Below, one piece after another: positions 10,155-19,106 of a stretch of DNA of 64,000 nucleotides. The notes beneath the pieces are model-generated. The model was given only the letters and a program-made list of their open reading frames with translations, made no database searches and was not told where the DNA came from. Both the position numbers and the translations under genes were made by a program. Positions within the stretch are counted from its first letter, which is position 1. The number at the start of each line of letters is the position of its first letter. This DNA is from Bifidobacterium tibiigranuli (lineage in GTDB: Bacteria > Actinomycetota > Actinomycetes > Actinomycetales > Bifidobacteriaceae), in assembly GCF_009371885.1 (NCBI RefSeq), contig NZ_QLZA01000003.1, forward strand, positions 215,283-279,282, written 5' to 3'.

Positions 10155-11111
10155 CTATGCCTGCGCCCGGTAGCGCGGCACCGATGCGATAAGCCGCTGT
10201 GTGTAGGCGTGCTGCGGATGCCGGATCACCTGCTCGGTGTCGCCGCTTTCCACGATGGATCCTTGGTCGAGCACGTAGACCGCGTCTGAGATCATACGTA
10301 CCACGGAAAGATTGTGCGAAATGAACAGCATGCTCATATGCTCCTGGTCGCGCAGATCGGCGAACAGATTAAGCACCGTGGCCTGCACCGACACATCGAG
10401 CGAGGAGACCGGCTCATCGCAGATCAGCAGCTCGGGATCGGCGGCGATGGCGCGTGCGATGGCCACACGCTGCGCCTGACCTCCGGAAAGCTCCCCCGCT
10501 TTCGCCGGGCCGTAGCGATCCGGGTCGATGCCCACCCGGGCCAGCAGGGCCGCCGCCTTCGCCAGGCGCTCGCTCGATGCGAGGTGATTGGCGATGGTGT
10601 AGGGCTCGGCTACGACGTCGAGAATCCGGCGATGTGGATTCAGCGAGGAGACCGGATCTTGAAACACCATATGCACCCGTGGGCGGCTGTCCCAATGGTC
10701 GCTGCCGTTGCTGCCGCTGCCGTTGCTGCCGTTGCTGCCATTACCGCCGGCAGCTCCGGTCTGGCTGCCGCTGCGCCGGCTGGCTTTGCGCAATCGGCTT
10801 CGCCCGTACTGCACCTCCCGGTCGCACACCAGAACCGATCCGCGCGCAGGCGCCTTCATGCCCATAACCGTTTTGGCGATGGTGGATTTGCCCGAGCCGG
10901 ATTCTCCGACCAGCGCCGCGCACCGGCCTTGGGGCACTTCCAGATTGATGTCATGGAGCACTTCCGTTGCGCCATATGTGCAAGCCAAATGCCGTATAGA
11001 CAACGCGGCGGACTGCGAGGGCTGAGATGGCTGCGCGGCGGGCACAGATTCCTCCCGTTCGCCGCGCCCGCCATCCGCGGACGTTGCCTCAGGTTGCACT
11101 GCAGAGGTCAT
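10155..11111 (-). CDS. Oligopeptide/oligosaccharide ABC transporter ATP-binding protein (OppF/DppF type)
   Basis: The product is a 318-residue ABC ATPase with Walker A GESGSGKST, Q-loop FQDPVSSLNP, signature LSGGQAQR and Walker B LLICDEPVS. The C terminus has the oligopeptide-type tail (QHAYTQRLIASVPRY). Between Walker A and the Q-loop there is an unusual low-complexity insert rich in NGS triplets (about residues 125-150). It overlaps the upstream ATPase gene by 4 bp, so they are coupled. The insert lies where most ABC ATPases have a short surface loop. Confidence 0.92.
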   Translation of the reverse strand: MTSAVQPEATSADGGRGEREESVPAAQPSQPSQSAALSIRHLACTYGATEVLHDINLEVPQGRCAALVGESGSGKSTIAKTVMGMKAPARGSVLVCDREVQYGRSRLRKASRRSGSQTGAAGGNGSNGSNGSGSNGSDHWDSRPRVHMVFQDPVSSLNPHRRILDVVAEPYTIANHLASSERLAKAAALLARVGIDPDRYGPAKAGELSGGQAQRVAIARAIAADPELLICDEPVSSLDVSVQATVLNLFADLRDQEHMSMLFISHNLSVVRMISDAVYVLDQGSIVESGDTEQVIRHPQHAYTQRLIASVPRYRAQA

Positions 11112-11998
11112 TGCGCGCCTCCTTCGGCGTAGATTGATTCGACGGTGGGCAGCCTGCGCAGCCGCTCCCCCTCAAGCGAGGGAATGCAGGCGAGCAACGC
11201 CTTGGTGTAGGGATTCTGCGGCTGCGTCATGATCTGCTCGGTCGGCCCGACCTCAATGATCTTGCCGCTTTTCATAACCGCAATCGTGTCACATCGTTCC
11301 GCAGCCACATCGAGATCGTGGGTGACCAGCAGAAAAGCGGATCCTGTGGCGCGTCTGATGTCGTCCAGCACGTCGAGAACCTGGTGCTGCACCGTCACGT
11401 CAAGAGCGGTGGTGGGCTCATCGCCGATGAGCAGCTGCGGGTGGCCGATGGCTGCGGCACCGATGCCGATGCGCTGCCGCTGGCCTCCGGAAAGCTGGAA
11501 GGGGTAACAGCGCCAGAGCGATTCGGGATTGTCGAACCCGGTGGTTCTCAGCATGCCCAGACCACGAGCCCTGCGTGCCTTCGCATCGGGCCGGCTGTCC
11601 ATATTGGACAGCGCCTCGGTCAGCTGGCTGCCGACGCGGTAGGTGGGGTTGAGCGAACGCAGCGGATCCTGGAAGATCATGCCGACCTGCGAGCACATGA
11701 ACGCGCGACGCTTGCGGGCAGACATGCGAGCCGGCTCCTGGCCGTTGATGGTGACGCTGCCGGTGATCTCGCTTCTGGTCCCCAGCGGCTGGATATCCGC
11801 GATGGCGCGCATGAGTGCGCTTTTGCCGGCTCCCGATTCCCCGACGATGCCGAAGGCCTGCCCGGCTCGGATGACGAGGCTGACATGCTTCACGGCCTGA
11901 ATCGGGCCGTGCCCGGTCTGGAAGGTGACGGAAAGATCGCGCACTTCGAGCACCGGCACCGCCTGCCTATTTGCTGTGCTGTTCAATGGTTCGTTCAT
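11108..11998 (-). CDS. Oligopeptide/oligosaccharide ABC transporter ATP-binding protein (OppD/DppD type)
   Basis: The product has 296 residues from the ATG at 11998, which sits in an ATGA overlap with the stop of the upstream permease. Motifs: Walker A GESGAGKSA, Q-loop IFQDPLRSLNPTYR, signature LSGGQRQR, Walker B LLIGDEPTTALDVT, and the C-terminal PYTKALLACIPSLEG of the oligo_HPY tail. The Walker A ends in Ser-Ala rather than Ser/Thr-Thr but keeps the Lys and Ser. It forms the second ATPase of the heteromeric importer. Confidence 0.92.
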   Translation of the reverse strand: MNEPLNSTANRQAVPVLEVRDLSVTFQTGHGPIQAVKHVSLVIRAGQAFGIVGESGAGKSALMRAIADIQPLGTRSEITGSVTINGQEPARMSARKRRAFMCSQVGMIFQDPLRSLNPTYRVGSQLTEALSNMDSRPDAKARRARGLGMLRTTGFDNPESLWRCYPFQLSGGQRQRIGIGAAAIGHPQLLIGDEPTTALDVTVQHQVLDVLDDIRRATGSAFLLVTHDLDVAAERCDTIAVMKSGKIIEVGPTEQIMTQPQNPYTKALLACIPSLEGERLRRLPTVESIYAEGGAQ

Positions 11999-12897
11999 GC
12001 GTTGGTCTCCGGCTCGAAGAGTTCCTTGATGGTATTGATGGAGAAGATCGTCAGGCACAGCACCGCAACCGGGCACAGCGTGACCCACGGGGCGGCGGCG
12101 AGCTGCGTGCGGCCCTCCGCGATCAGCCCGCCCCATGAAGGGGTAGGCGGGCGCAGTCCGAAGCCGATGAAGCTCAGCGACCCTTCCGCCACAATCGCGC
12201 CGGCCAGGGCGGTGAAGGCGTAAGCGCTGACTTGCGGCAGCACGCCGGGCAGGATCTCACGCGCGATGATGCGCGTCAGCCCAGCGCCTTGCGCGCGAGC
12301 GGCCAGGCAGTAGTTCTCCGAGGTGATGGGCACCGTCGCCGCGCGGCACATGCGCGTGAACATCGGGATGCTGAACACGCCTATCGCGCAGGCGATGACC
12401 ATGATGCTCGGCCCTCGCAAAGCGACAATCGTGGAGATGATCAGCATCGGAGGAACCGCAAAGGCCACATCGCACACGAATTCGACGATGGTATCGGCCG
12501 TTCCTTTGAGATAGCCGGCGATCATGCCGAGCACCAGCCCGCAGACGAAGCCGATGCATACCGCAGTAACACCTACGGTCGCGCTGATTATGGCTCCCTG
12601 CATCGTGCGGGCGAACACATCGCGGCCCAGATTGTCGGTGCCGAAAAGATGCGCGGCGCTGGGAGCCTGGCTCAGTGCCTGATAGTCGTTGCCGTACGCA
12701 TCGATATGCGCAAGATAGGAATACAGCACCATGACGACGAGCATGACAAGCCAGACAATCGCCACGGCCCTAGCCGCGGTAAGCCTCGCAACGAAGGCAT
12801 GCCATGCGATATGGGGCATTCTCGGTTTTCCGCTCATGCGTTCCTCACCTGCATCATCTCCACCTGTATCTTCCTCACTGGTACGCTCCTTACTCAT
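11995..12897 (-). CDS. ABC transporter permease (OppC/DppC type)
   Basis: The start is the ATG at 12897, inside an ATGAGTAA overlap with the end of the upstream permease. An upstream in-frame start at 12936 would overlap that gene by more than 40 bp. The 300-residue protein has an N-terminal anchor helix, the family loop FGTDNLGRDVFARTMQGA and the EAA-like segment AQGAGLTRIIAREILPGVLP. It is the inner-membrane partner of the next gene in the importer. Confidence 0.9.
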   Translation of the reverse strand: MSKERTSEEDTGGDDAGEERMSGKPRMPHIAWHAFVARLTAARAVAIVWLVMLVVMVLYSYLAHIDAYGNDYQALSQAPSAAHLFGTDNLGRDVFARTMQGAIISATVGVTAVCIGFVCGLVLGMIAGYLKGTADTIVEFVCDVAFAVPPMLIISTIVALRGPSIMVIACAIGVFSIPMFTRMCRAATVPITSENYCLAARAQGAGLTRIIAREILPGVLPQVSAYAFTALAGAIVAEGSLSFIGFGLRPPTPSWGGLIAEGRTQLAAAPWVTLCPVAVLCLTIFSINTIKELFEPETNA

Positions 12898-13834
12898 GGG
12901 CGCCGCTTGGGTTGATGAGATAGGCGGCGACGTCAACGAGCATGCTCATGATCAGCACCGCGCAGGCTGCGAACACCACAATGCCCTGGAGCAAGGGGAT
13001 GTCGCGCCCCTGCAGGGCAGTGACGGCAAGCCTGCCGATGCCGGGGATGCCGAAGATGTTCTCGATGATCAGCGAACCGCCCATGCTCACGCCGATGTTC
13101 ATGCCGACCAAGGTGACGAACGAAACGCTCGACGGACGCAAGGCGCGGGTCCACAGCGCCTTCCACGGCGATGCGCCGCGCGCATGGGCCGCATCCATGT
13201 ACGGCTGAGACATGGTGGCTATCAGCGAGCCGCGCAACGTGCGCGCATACACGGCAGCCTCGCCCAGCCCCATGGTGAGCGCCGGCATAATCATCGTCAC
13301 CAGATTCTTGCCCGGATTCTGCGCGAATGGCACGTACCCTGAAGCCGGCAGCACGTTCAGCGTCACCGCGAAAATGTAGATCAACAGCAGACCAATCACG
13401 AATGACGGCACGGAAAGCATGAGGAACGACAATCCGGAGAGGGTGCGGTCCGCCGCGCCATTGATATGCCGCACGCTGAACGTAGCGATCAGCAGAGCGA
13501 GAATCACTGCGACGGCCTGGCCGAGCAGGACGACTTCGAGGGTGACCGGCAGCCTGCTCGCGATTTCGTGCAGCACCGGCCGTCCGCTGGCGAAGGAGGT
13601 GCCCCAGTCGCCACGCAGGATGCCGCCGAACCAGCCGCCAAGGCGTTGCAATTCGGTTTTATCCAGCCCCAGGTCCTGTCGCAGCTGCGCGCGCTGCTGC
13701 GCGGTCGCATCCTGACCGAGCAGCAGCATGGTCGCATCGCCCGGCAGCAGCGCCACAAGATGATTGACTGCCACGATGACGACGAGCAGCACCAGAATCG
13801 AGCGAACGATGCGAGTGCCGATGGTCTTGCGCAT
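12890..13834 (-). CDS. ABC transporter permease (OppB/DppB type)
   Basis: This 314-residue inner-membrane protein has about six helices. It carries the OppB-type N-terminal block (LLPGDATMLLLGQDATA, then the GDWGTSF segment) and the EAA loop DAAHARGASPWKALWTRAL. It starts at the shared base of a TGATG overlap with the substrate-binding protein gene. It forms the translocation pore with the OppC-like protein. Confidence 0.92.
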   Translation of the reverse strand: MRKTIGTRIVRSILVLLVVIVAVNHLVALLPGDATMLLLGQDATAQQRAQLRQDLGLDKTELQRLGGWFGGILRGDWGTSFASGRPVLHEIASRLPVTLEVVLLGQAVAVILALLIATFSVRHINGAADRTLSGLSFLMLSVPSFVIGLLLIYIFAVTLNVLPASGYVPFAQNPGKNLVTMIMPALTMGLGEAAVYARTLRGSLIATMSQPYMDAAHARGASPWKALWTRALRPSSVSFVTLVGMNIGVSMGGSLIIENIFGIPGIGRLAVTALQGRDIPLLQGIVVFAACAVLIMSMLVDVAAYLINPSGAHE

Positions 13835-15402
13835 CAGTGGCCTTCGCCCAGAGCGATCTTGCCCGCCTGCGCCTCAATCAAGGTGTTGTGCGAGATGTCG
13901 GGGAAGGCCGCGATCTTATTGCTCATGATGAAACCGGCGTTCGTCGCGGTGGTCCAGAGCACCGGCACATCCTTGCCAAGCGCCTTGGATGCGGTGGCGA
14001 AAGCAGCGGCACGCTTGGATTCGTCGGTGGTAGCCGAGGCAGCGGCGATGGCGGAGTCAACCGTCGTGTTGGCGTATCCGGTGAAGTTGTATGGCCCCTT
14101 CGATGTGAACAGATACTGCGCTCCGGAAGGATCCGAAAGCACCGAAGTCACGAAGTCGGCCATCTGGAACTCGCCGGACATGAGCTGCGAGGTGTAGTTC
14201 GCGCTTTCGACGGGCGTGACTGTGATGTCGACGCCAGCCTTGCCCAGCATATCCTTGAGCGCGGTGGCGCGTTGCACGGTGTCCGGGCGGTTCTCGCAGT
14301 TGAGCGTGAGCTTGATATGCTTGCTTTCCAGCACCGACTTGGCCGCATTCAGGTCGTACTGCGGGTAGTTGGCGTCCTTGGGGGCGACACCGCCGAGCAG
14401 CGCGTACGGATTGTCGATGGGCTTGCCCTCACCGAGATTCACTACGGCGTTCAGCGCCTTGCGGTCGATCGCCTGCGCCAAAGCCTTACGCACGGAAGCA
14501 TCGGCAAGCTGAGCATCCTTCAAGTTCAACAGGACCATGCTCATGGATGCCGGAGCCTTCATGACCTTAAGCGAGGAATCCTTGGCGGCCTCCTGGAACT
14601 GCGAGGCCGATTCGGACCACATCAGGTCGATGTCGCCGGATTTCAGGCTCTGGAAACGTGAGTCCGCGTCAGGGATCATCTTGTAGGTCACCGTGTCAAG
14701 GTAGGGCTTGTCTCCCCAGTAATTGGCGTTCTTGGTGAGCTTCACCGAGCTGCCGGGGGTGAAGTCGGAGACTTGGTAAGGGCCTGCGCCTAGCGGGAAC
14801 CCGAATGGGTCCTTGGCGGTGGTGGACTCGATCATGCCCAAGGCGCGCGTGAACTGCGCGGCGAAATCCGCGTTCGGTCTCGCCAGGGCGAAGGTGACCG
14901 TTGCGGCGTCGGGGGTGTCCATCTGCTTGATCTGCGCCACTTGGGCCATGGCGGAGGACTTGGTGGCGGGGTCGCCGAGGCGCTTGATATGGGCGACGAC
15001 CTCCTTGGAAGTCAGCGGCGTGCCATCGGAGAACTTCAGGCCGTCACGCAAGGTCAGCTTCCACTGCGTCGCCGTGGCGTCGGAGGTCAATGATTTGGCC
15101 ATATCCGGCTCGACGGAGCCATCCTTGCCCGCCTTCATCAGCGGCTCGTAGACCGCCGTGGACAGGATGAGCAGCGGCTGCTGCGTGGTGATGGAGCTGG
15201 CGATGTCGAGAGTCTGGACCTCGCGGTCCAAGCCGATGGTCAGATTCCCGCCCTGCCGAGGCGCAACGGATGAGGTGGAGGAGTTGGTGCTATCACTGGA
15301 TGTTCCGGAGGAACCGTTGGCATTGCCGCAGCCTGCCAGGAAGGAGAGAGCGCATCCAATGGTAATGACGGATGCCATGATATGTGATGTTTTCTTGAAC
15401 AC
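13834..15402 (-). CDS. Extracellular solute-binding lipoprotein, family 5 (SBP_bac_5)
   Basis: The 522-residue product has a lipoprotein signal with lipobox LAGC followed by a Ser/Asn-rich spacer. The mature part shows the family 5 pattern: GGNLTIGLDREVQTLD, VYEPLMKAGKDG, LRDGLKFSDGTPLTSKEV and ALAQAIDRKALN. It is the first gene of a unit of seven with the permeases, ATPases and the GH1-phosphatase. Family 5 binds peptides, nickel or oligosaccharides. Because a glycosidase ends the operon, a beta-glucoside is a reasonable guess, not a demonstration. Confidence 0.92.
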   Translation of the reverse strand: MFKKTSHIMASVITIGCALSFLAGCGNANGSSGTSSDSTNSSTSSVAPRQGGNLTIGLDREVQTLDIASSITTQQPLLILSTAVYEPLMKAGKDGSVEPDMAKSLTSDATATQWKLTLRDGLKFSDGTPLTSKEVVAHIKRLGDPATKSSAMAQVAQIKQMDTPDAATVTFALARPNADFAAQFTRALGMIESTTAKDPFGFPLGAGPYQVSDFTPGSSVKLTKNANYWGDKPYLDTVTYKMIPDADSRFQSLKSGDIDLMWSESASQFQEAAKDSSLKVMKAPASMSMVLLNLKDAQLADASVRKALAQAIDRKALNAVVNLGEGKPIDNPYALLGGVAPKDANYPQYDLNAAKSVLESKHIKLTLNCENRPDTVQRATALKDMLGKAGVDITVTPVESANYTSQLMSGEFQMADFVTSVLSDPSGAQYLFTSKGPYNFTGYANTTVDSAIAAASATTDESKRAAAFATASKALGKDVPVLWTTATNAGFIMSNKIAAFPDISHNTLIEAQAGKIALGEGH

Positions 15403-15640
15403 GACATCAGCATGGCACCGGATTCTTAACCTTAGTGGTGACTCAGGTTAAGCGTCGGCATAATGACATTGAACTTTCGGTGAACCGGTTTGCGCCGTTA
15501 CTGCACGAAAGCTGGCTTGCTTTGCATTAATAGTTCGCGCTCAATCTCCGTACGCATAGAAAGAAATCGTCACCGTGAGCCGCAGCCTCGCCCGAACGCT
15601 TGGGTCTCATAGCAATCTCAAGCGATCGTGACCCAACTCA
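15403..15640. other. Region upstream of the SBP operon
   Basis: This 238-bp stretch should hold the promoter of the transport operon. It includes an AT-rich part near 15510-15560 (TTTGCATTAATAGTTCGCG). No palindromic operator could be identified with confidence. The repeats listed next follow it. Confidence 0.4.
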
Positions 15641-15752
15641 GCGTCACCTTTTGTACGCTAACGCGACCCTGCCGTGCAAAAGGCAACGTTGTGAGGTCCG
15701 ATTCCGTGACATTTCATACGCCAGCGTCAAGTTAGCGTGCAAAAGGCGACGC
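15641..15752. repeat. 112-bp two-hairpin intergenic repeat, copy 2
   Basis: It has the same length and plan as the copies at 6617 and 25640. Terminal repeats are GCGTCACCTTTTGTACGC and GCGTGCAAAAGGCGACGC. Hairpin 1 pairs CCTTTTGTACG with CGTGCAAAAGG; hairpin 2 pairs ATACGC with GCGTGC. The middle reads GAGGTCCGATTC as in copy 1. Confidence 0.85.
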
Positions 15753-15784
15753 TCGCACACGCAGTCGTCACAACTCCTGCGGAG

Positions 15785-15884
15785 GCGTTAAGCGCAGAAC
15801 CCTGTGGGTTCTGCGTAGCCGACGCCGAGGGCTCGCCAAGGGGCCGAGGTAGCAACGGAGTCCACCCTTAGTCATGAACGTTAC
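15785..15884. repeat. Insertion splitting the repeat pair, with a perfect hairpin
   Basis: Relative to the 6.6-kb locus, about 120 bp are inserted here between the 112-bp element and the BIME-like block. The insertion includes GCGCAGAACCC-TGT-GGGTTCTGCGT at 15792-15816, a perfect hairpin. No coding potential was seen. Confidence 0.55.
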
Positions 15885-16051
15885 AAAGCTCGCACTAACA
15901 CAACCCTTGTGCGGGGCTTGTGACGTATAACGGCAAAGAACCGTCACGATTCCCGCACTATGTCGACTATGATGCGGGACTTGTGCCATATGACCGCGCC
16001 CAAACGACACAACGCCCGCACAAGCCCCGCGATAGTGCAGGAATCGTGACG
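15885..16051. repeat. BIME-like repeat block, copy 2
   Basis: It is near-identical to 6745-6921: GCGGGGCTTGTGACGTATA, GTCACGATTCCCGCACTA, GCCCGCACAAGCCCCGCG and the reverse-complement end AGGAATCGTGACGG. Here it lies just past the 3' end of fba and beyond the second 112-bp element. The same arrangement occurs after purA. Confidence 0.75.
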
Positions 16052-16123
16052 GGTGGCCAGCGATATGTCCGACCTCGGGCAATTGCATGAGCACTCACAA
16101 CAAAGCGGGCACCCAAAACCGCC

Positions 16124-17287
16124 CTACTTCAGCGCCTTGCCGGCGGAGCCGAGCTGCTGGCAGGCCTCGACTATGCGGGCGGCCATGGAGGATTCGGCTT
16201 CGCGGCCCCAGGAGCGCGGGTCGTAGAAGCGTTTCTCGCCTACTTCGCCGTCGATTTTGAGCACGCCGGCGTAATGCTCGAACATGTGGCCGGCGACCGC
16301 TCGGGTGAAAGCGTACTGCGTGTCGGTGTCGACGTTCATCTTGACGACGCCGTGGCTCACCGCCTGGGCGATCTCCTCAGGGCGTGACCCCGAGCCGCCG
16401 TGGAACACGAGCGCGAACGGCTTCTCGGTGGCCACTGCGTCCGCCGCGTCTGTGTCAGCGCCGGCGTTCGCATCTGTGCCAAGGCTCGCACCAACGCCAG
16501 CGCCTGAACCGGCACGCGCGGTAGCGCTGTCCACGAAAGCCGTCGGCACGGAAGACACCCGCCCGTCGCGCACCGCCGCAGCCACCTCGTGCTGGATATC
16601 GCCCAGCAGTTCGGGCCGCAGCTGCACGATGCCGGGCTTGTACGCGCCATGCACATTGCCGAAGGTGAACGCCGCCATGTATAGGCCACGCTCGCCAAGC
16701 CCCAGGCGCTGAGCGACTTTCACGCCGTCAGCGGGCGTCGAGTAGAGCTTTTCGTCGATCTCGGCGGAATGACCGTCCTCCTCGCCCCCGACCGCGCCGA
16801 TTTCAATTTCAAGGATCGTATGCGCCTTCACCGACTGTTCCAGCAATTCCTCGGCGATATCGAGATTCTCATCCAACGGCACCGTCGAGCCGTCCCACAT
16901 ATGCGATTGGAAGGTCGGCTCCTGGCCATGCGCCACTTCATCGATCTCATGGCGCAGCAGCGGCCGCACCCATTCGTCCAGATATTGCTTGGCGCAATGG
17001 TCGGTGTGCAGCGCCACGGTGATGTTCGGATAGTGCGCCGCGACCTCGTGCGCGAACGAGGCCAGCGCCAGCGAACCGACAACCCGATTCTTCACCGACT
17101 GCCCCGAAAGGTAGGCCGCTCCCCCAACCGAAACCTGGATGATGCCATCAGACTCGGCCTCGGCAAATCCCTGCAACGCGGCGTTGAGCGTCTGCGTGCT
17201 GGTGACATTGATCGCGGGGTAGGCATAGCCGCCGCGGCGGGCGGCATCCAGCATCTGCGCATAACGTTCATGGGTTGCAATAGTCAT
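16124..17287 (-). CDS. fba: Fructose-bisphosphate aldolase, class II
   Basis: This 387-residue zinc enzyme interconverts fructose-1,6-bisphosphate and the two triose phosphates. In bifidobacteria it serves mainly gluconeogenic and triose supply next to the fructose-6-phosphate shunt. Visible features are the zinc His and neighbours in ALHTDHCAKQYLDEW, EIEIGAVGGEEDGH, FGNVHGAYKPG and the phosphate/Na loops HGGSGS and KMNVDTDTQYAF. It carries an Ala/Gly-rich insert of about 40 residues (ARAGSGAGVGASLGTDANAG) before FALVFHGGSG, making it longer than usual. The insert lies between strands and should not remove catalytic residues. Confidence 0.95.
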   Translation of the reverse strand: MTIATHERYAQMLDAARRGGYAYPAINVTSTQTLNAALQGFAEAESDGIIQVSVGGAAYLSGQSVKNRVVGSLALASFAHEVAAHYPNITVALHTDHCAKQYLDEWVRPLLRHEIDEVAHGQEPTFQSHMWDGSTVPLDENLDIAEELLEQSVKAHTILEIEIGAVGGEEDGHSAEIDEKLYSTPADGVKVAQRLGLGERGLYMAAFTFGNVHGAYKPGIVQLRPELLGDIQHEVAAAVRDGRVSSVPTAFVDSATARAGSGAGVGASLGTDANAGADTDAADAVATEKPFALVFHGGSGSRPEEIAQAVSHGVVKMNVDTDTQYAFTRAVAGHMFEHYAGVLKIDGEVGEKRFYDPRSWGREAESSMAARIVEACQQLGSAGKALK

Positions 17288-17642
17288 AATCCCATTATCG
17301 CTGCACTAGCCCGAAAATGCACACAACAGGCCGGAATTCCGCGTGAAATTCCGCACATCGTTGCAGTGTTGTAGCGCGGTGTCATAACACAGTGCCATAG
17401 CTCGACTGCATGACTTGGCTGCGCGGCTTAAATACATAGCCGCACACATGCGAGCACACGCAACGGCACCGGCAACGGCCCAGACCAGCATCACCGCCTC
17501 ATCCAAGCATTGCGGCTGCCGCAACCACCGCACATTTCCCCATACCATTGACTTAGGAAAACCCAAAAGTGTGACTTAGACAGCCCCATAACCTTGACGT
17601 TGCCCATGCCCCGCTGATTTCGCCTCACTGGCCCCAATCCCT

Positions 17643-17801
17643 ATTTTACTAAGCACATTGCTATGCGCGACAGATCAATCGAGGTTTTCCGGAGTATGCC
17701 ATATTCGCAGAATCAGCGGGATATCAACGATTCGTGAGGAACCAATCGGGCGCATACTTTCATGAGGTGCTGAATAGACGAAAAAAGTGCTTACTACGCG
17801 A
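17643..17801. repeat. Approximately 160-bp inverted-repeat-bounded element, copy 1
   Basis: One end reads TTTTACTAAGCACAT and the other, reverse complemented, GTAGTAAGCACTTTTTTCG followed by TCTATTCAGCACCT. Two AGCACTT-type motifs lie 20 bp apart at that end, followed by GAAAGTA. Copies with the same plan lie at 25136, 25362 and 35287. The 17288-17642 part of this gap holds nothing else that I can recognise. Confidence 0.6.
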
Positions 17802-17814
17802 TATTGCCGGATAG

Positions 17815-17913
17815 TCGACCGCCATTGTCGTCATCGACCAGGCGCTGAACGTTCCGGTGCCGCCCAATCCGGACGAGGCCGGCAAGGACTTAGGCATCAA
17901 AAACGCAGGGTAG
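17815..17913 (+). pseudogene. Possible C-terminal remnant of a lost gene
   Basis: A 32-codon frame without a start reads as coding (TAIVVIDQALNVPVPPNPDE, then AGKDLGIKNAG and stop). It has the Pro-spaced, charged look of a real protein tail. An in-frame stop lies just upstream, and the repeat element ends only 13 bp away. I do not recognise the parent protein. Confidence 0.3.
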
Positions 17914-17977
17914 CGGCCTTCACATGGCACGCTACCCCTCAATCCTTCAGAATCTCAGAATCCTCAGAATCGAAGCC

Positions 17978-18784
17978 TCAGAACCCCAGTGCATCCACGG
18001 TTTCATCGTGCTCGCGCGCGGTGAGGATGATGGGGTCGCCGTCGGTGATGGCCAGGGTGTGCTCGGTGTGGGCGCCGCGCGAGCCGTCGGCGGAGCGGAT
18101 GGTCCACCCGTCCTTCTCATCCTGCACGATTTCGTCAGTCGTGCGCAGCAGCCAAGGCTCGATGGCGATGACCAGGCCCGGACGCAGGCGGAAGCCGTGA
18201 TGCGCCCTGCCGTCGTTGGGAATGAAGGGATCGCCGTGCATGATGCGGCCGAGGCCGTGCCCGCCGAATTCGAGGTTGACCATGTATCCCTGCTCGCGGG
18301 CCACGTCGCCTATAGCAGCCGAAATATCGCCCAACCGGTTGCCCGAGCGCGCCATGCGGATGCCAGCAACGAGCGCGTCGCGCGTGGTCTGGATGAGCCG
18401 CAGGTCTTCAGGGTCGGCCTTCTTGCCGACGACGAAGCTGATTGCAGAATCGCCGACCCACCCGTCGACCGTGATCGCGAGATCGATTGACAGCAGATCG
18501 CCGTCGCGCAGCGCATAATCGTAGGGCATGCCGTGCAGCACCGCGTCGTTGACCGATGTGCAGATGTAATGCTTGAAGGGGCCGGTGCCGAAGTCCGGCG
18601 CGTAATCGACGTAGCAGGAGACCGCGCCTGGGCGCGCCTCGATCCGCTGTCGCACGTAGTCGTCGATTTCGAGCAGATTCGTCCCAGGATGCGTCATCTC
18701 GCGCAGCTTCGCGAGGATGTCTCCCACGAATTTGCCCGCAGGCCGCATCTCATTGACTTCCTTAGGCGTTTTCAGCTCGATCAT
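17978..18784 (-). CDS. map: Type I methionine aminopeptidase
   Basis: This 268-residue cytoplasmic enzyme removes the initiator Met from nascent proteins. The five metal ligands are recognisable: Asp in LLSIDLAITVDG, Asp in GWVGDSA, His in FGGHGLGR, Glu in VIAIEPW and Glu in GAHTEHTL. The substrate His is in GTGPFKHYICTSVN. It is somewhat longer at the C terminus than the E. coli enzyme. Bifidobacteria usually carry more than one map copy, so this may not be the only one. Confidence 0.95.
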   Translation of the reverse strand: MIELKTPKEVNEMRPAGKFVGDILAKLREMTHPGTNLLEIDDYVRQRIEARPGAVSCYVDYAPDFGTGPFKHYICTSVNDAVLHGMPYDYALRDGDLLSIDLAITVDGWVGDSAISFVVGKKADPEDLRLIQTTRDALVAGIRMARSGNRLGDISAAIGDVAREQGYMVNLEFGGHGLGRIMHGDPFIPNDGRAHHGFRLRPGLVIAIEPWLLRTTDEIVQDEKDGWTIRSADGSRGAHTEHTLAITDGDPIILTAREHDETVDALGF

Positions 18785-18974
18785 GCCGTCATGTCCTTCC
18801 TTGACACACCTATTCTATTCACCACGTCTACCAATTGATAACCGTTCTCGCTAATTCGCTACCTTCGAATACTGCACCCCTGATAGGACATTTCACGGCG
18901 CGCTCAACGCATCTGCTCGCGCTCCGAACCTACAGGCTTATTGGGCAGCTCTATACAGGAAGGCCATGTTGGAA

Positions 18975-19049
18975 AACGTACACTGACAGCGACTCAGCGT
19001 ACGTTTCCCGATACGGCCCTATTCAACGTGCGCAATAACGTACGCTGAG
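18975..19049. repeat. Three-arm inverted repeat around GTACGCTGA
   Basis: AACGTACACTGA at 18975-18986 faces TCAGCGTACGTT ending at 19005. That in turn pairs perfectly over 13 bp (CTCAGCGTACGTT) with AACGTACGCTGAG at 19037-19049. Two alternative hairpins are therefore possible. It lies in the gap between map and the exporter gene, where nothing else is visible. Confidence 0.6.
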
Positions 19050-19106
19050 CGACGAGGATGCGGACGAACAGCCAGCGACCGGATGGCTGCCCAGCCGTTC
19101 GCAGCG

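Noticed and set aside
17644..17960. A minus-strand 60-codon gene at 17760-17942
   Set aside because: It runs through the repeat element and its sequence is not protein-like; the plus-strand tail at 17815 is a better reading.
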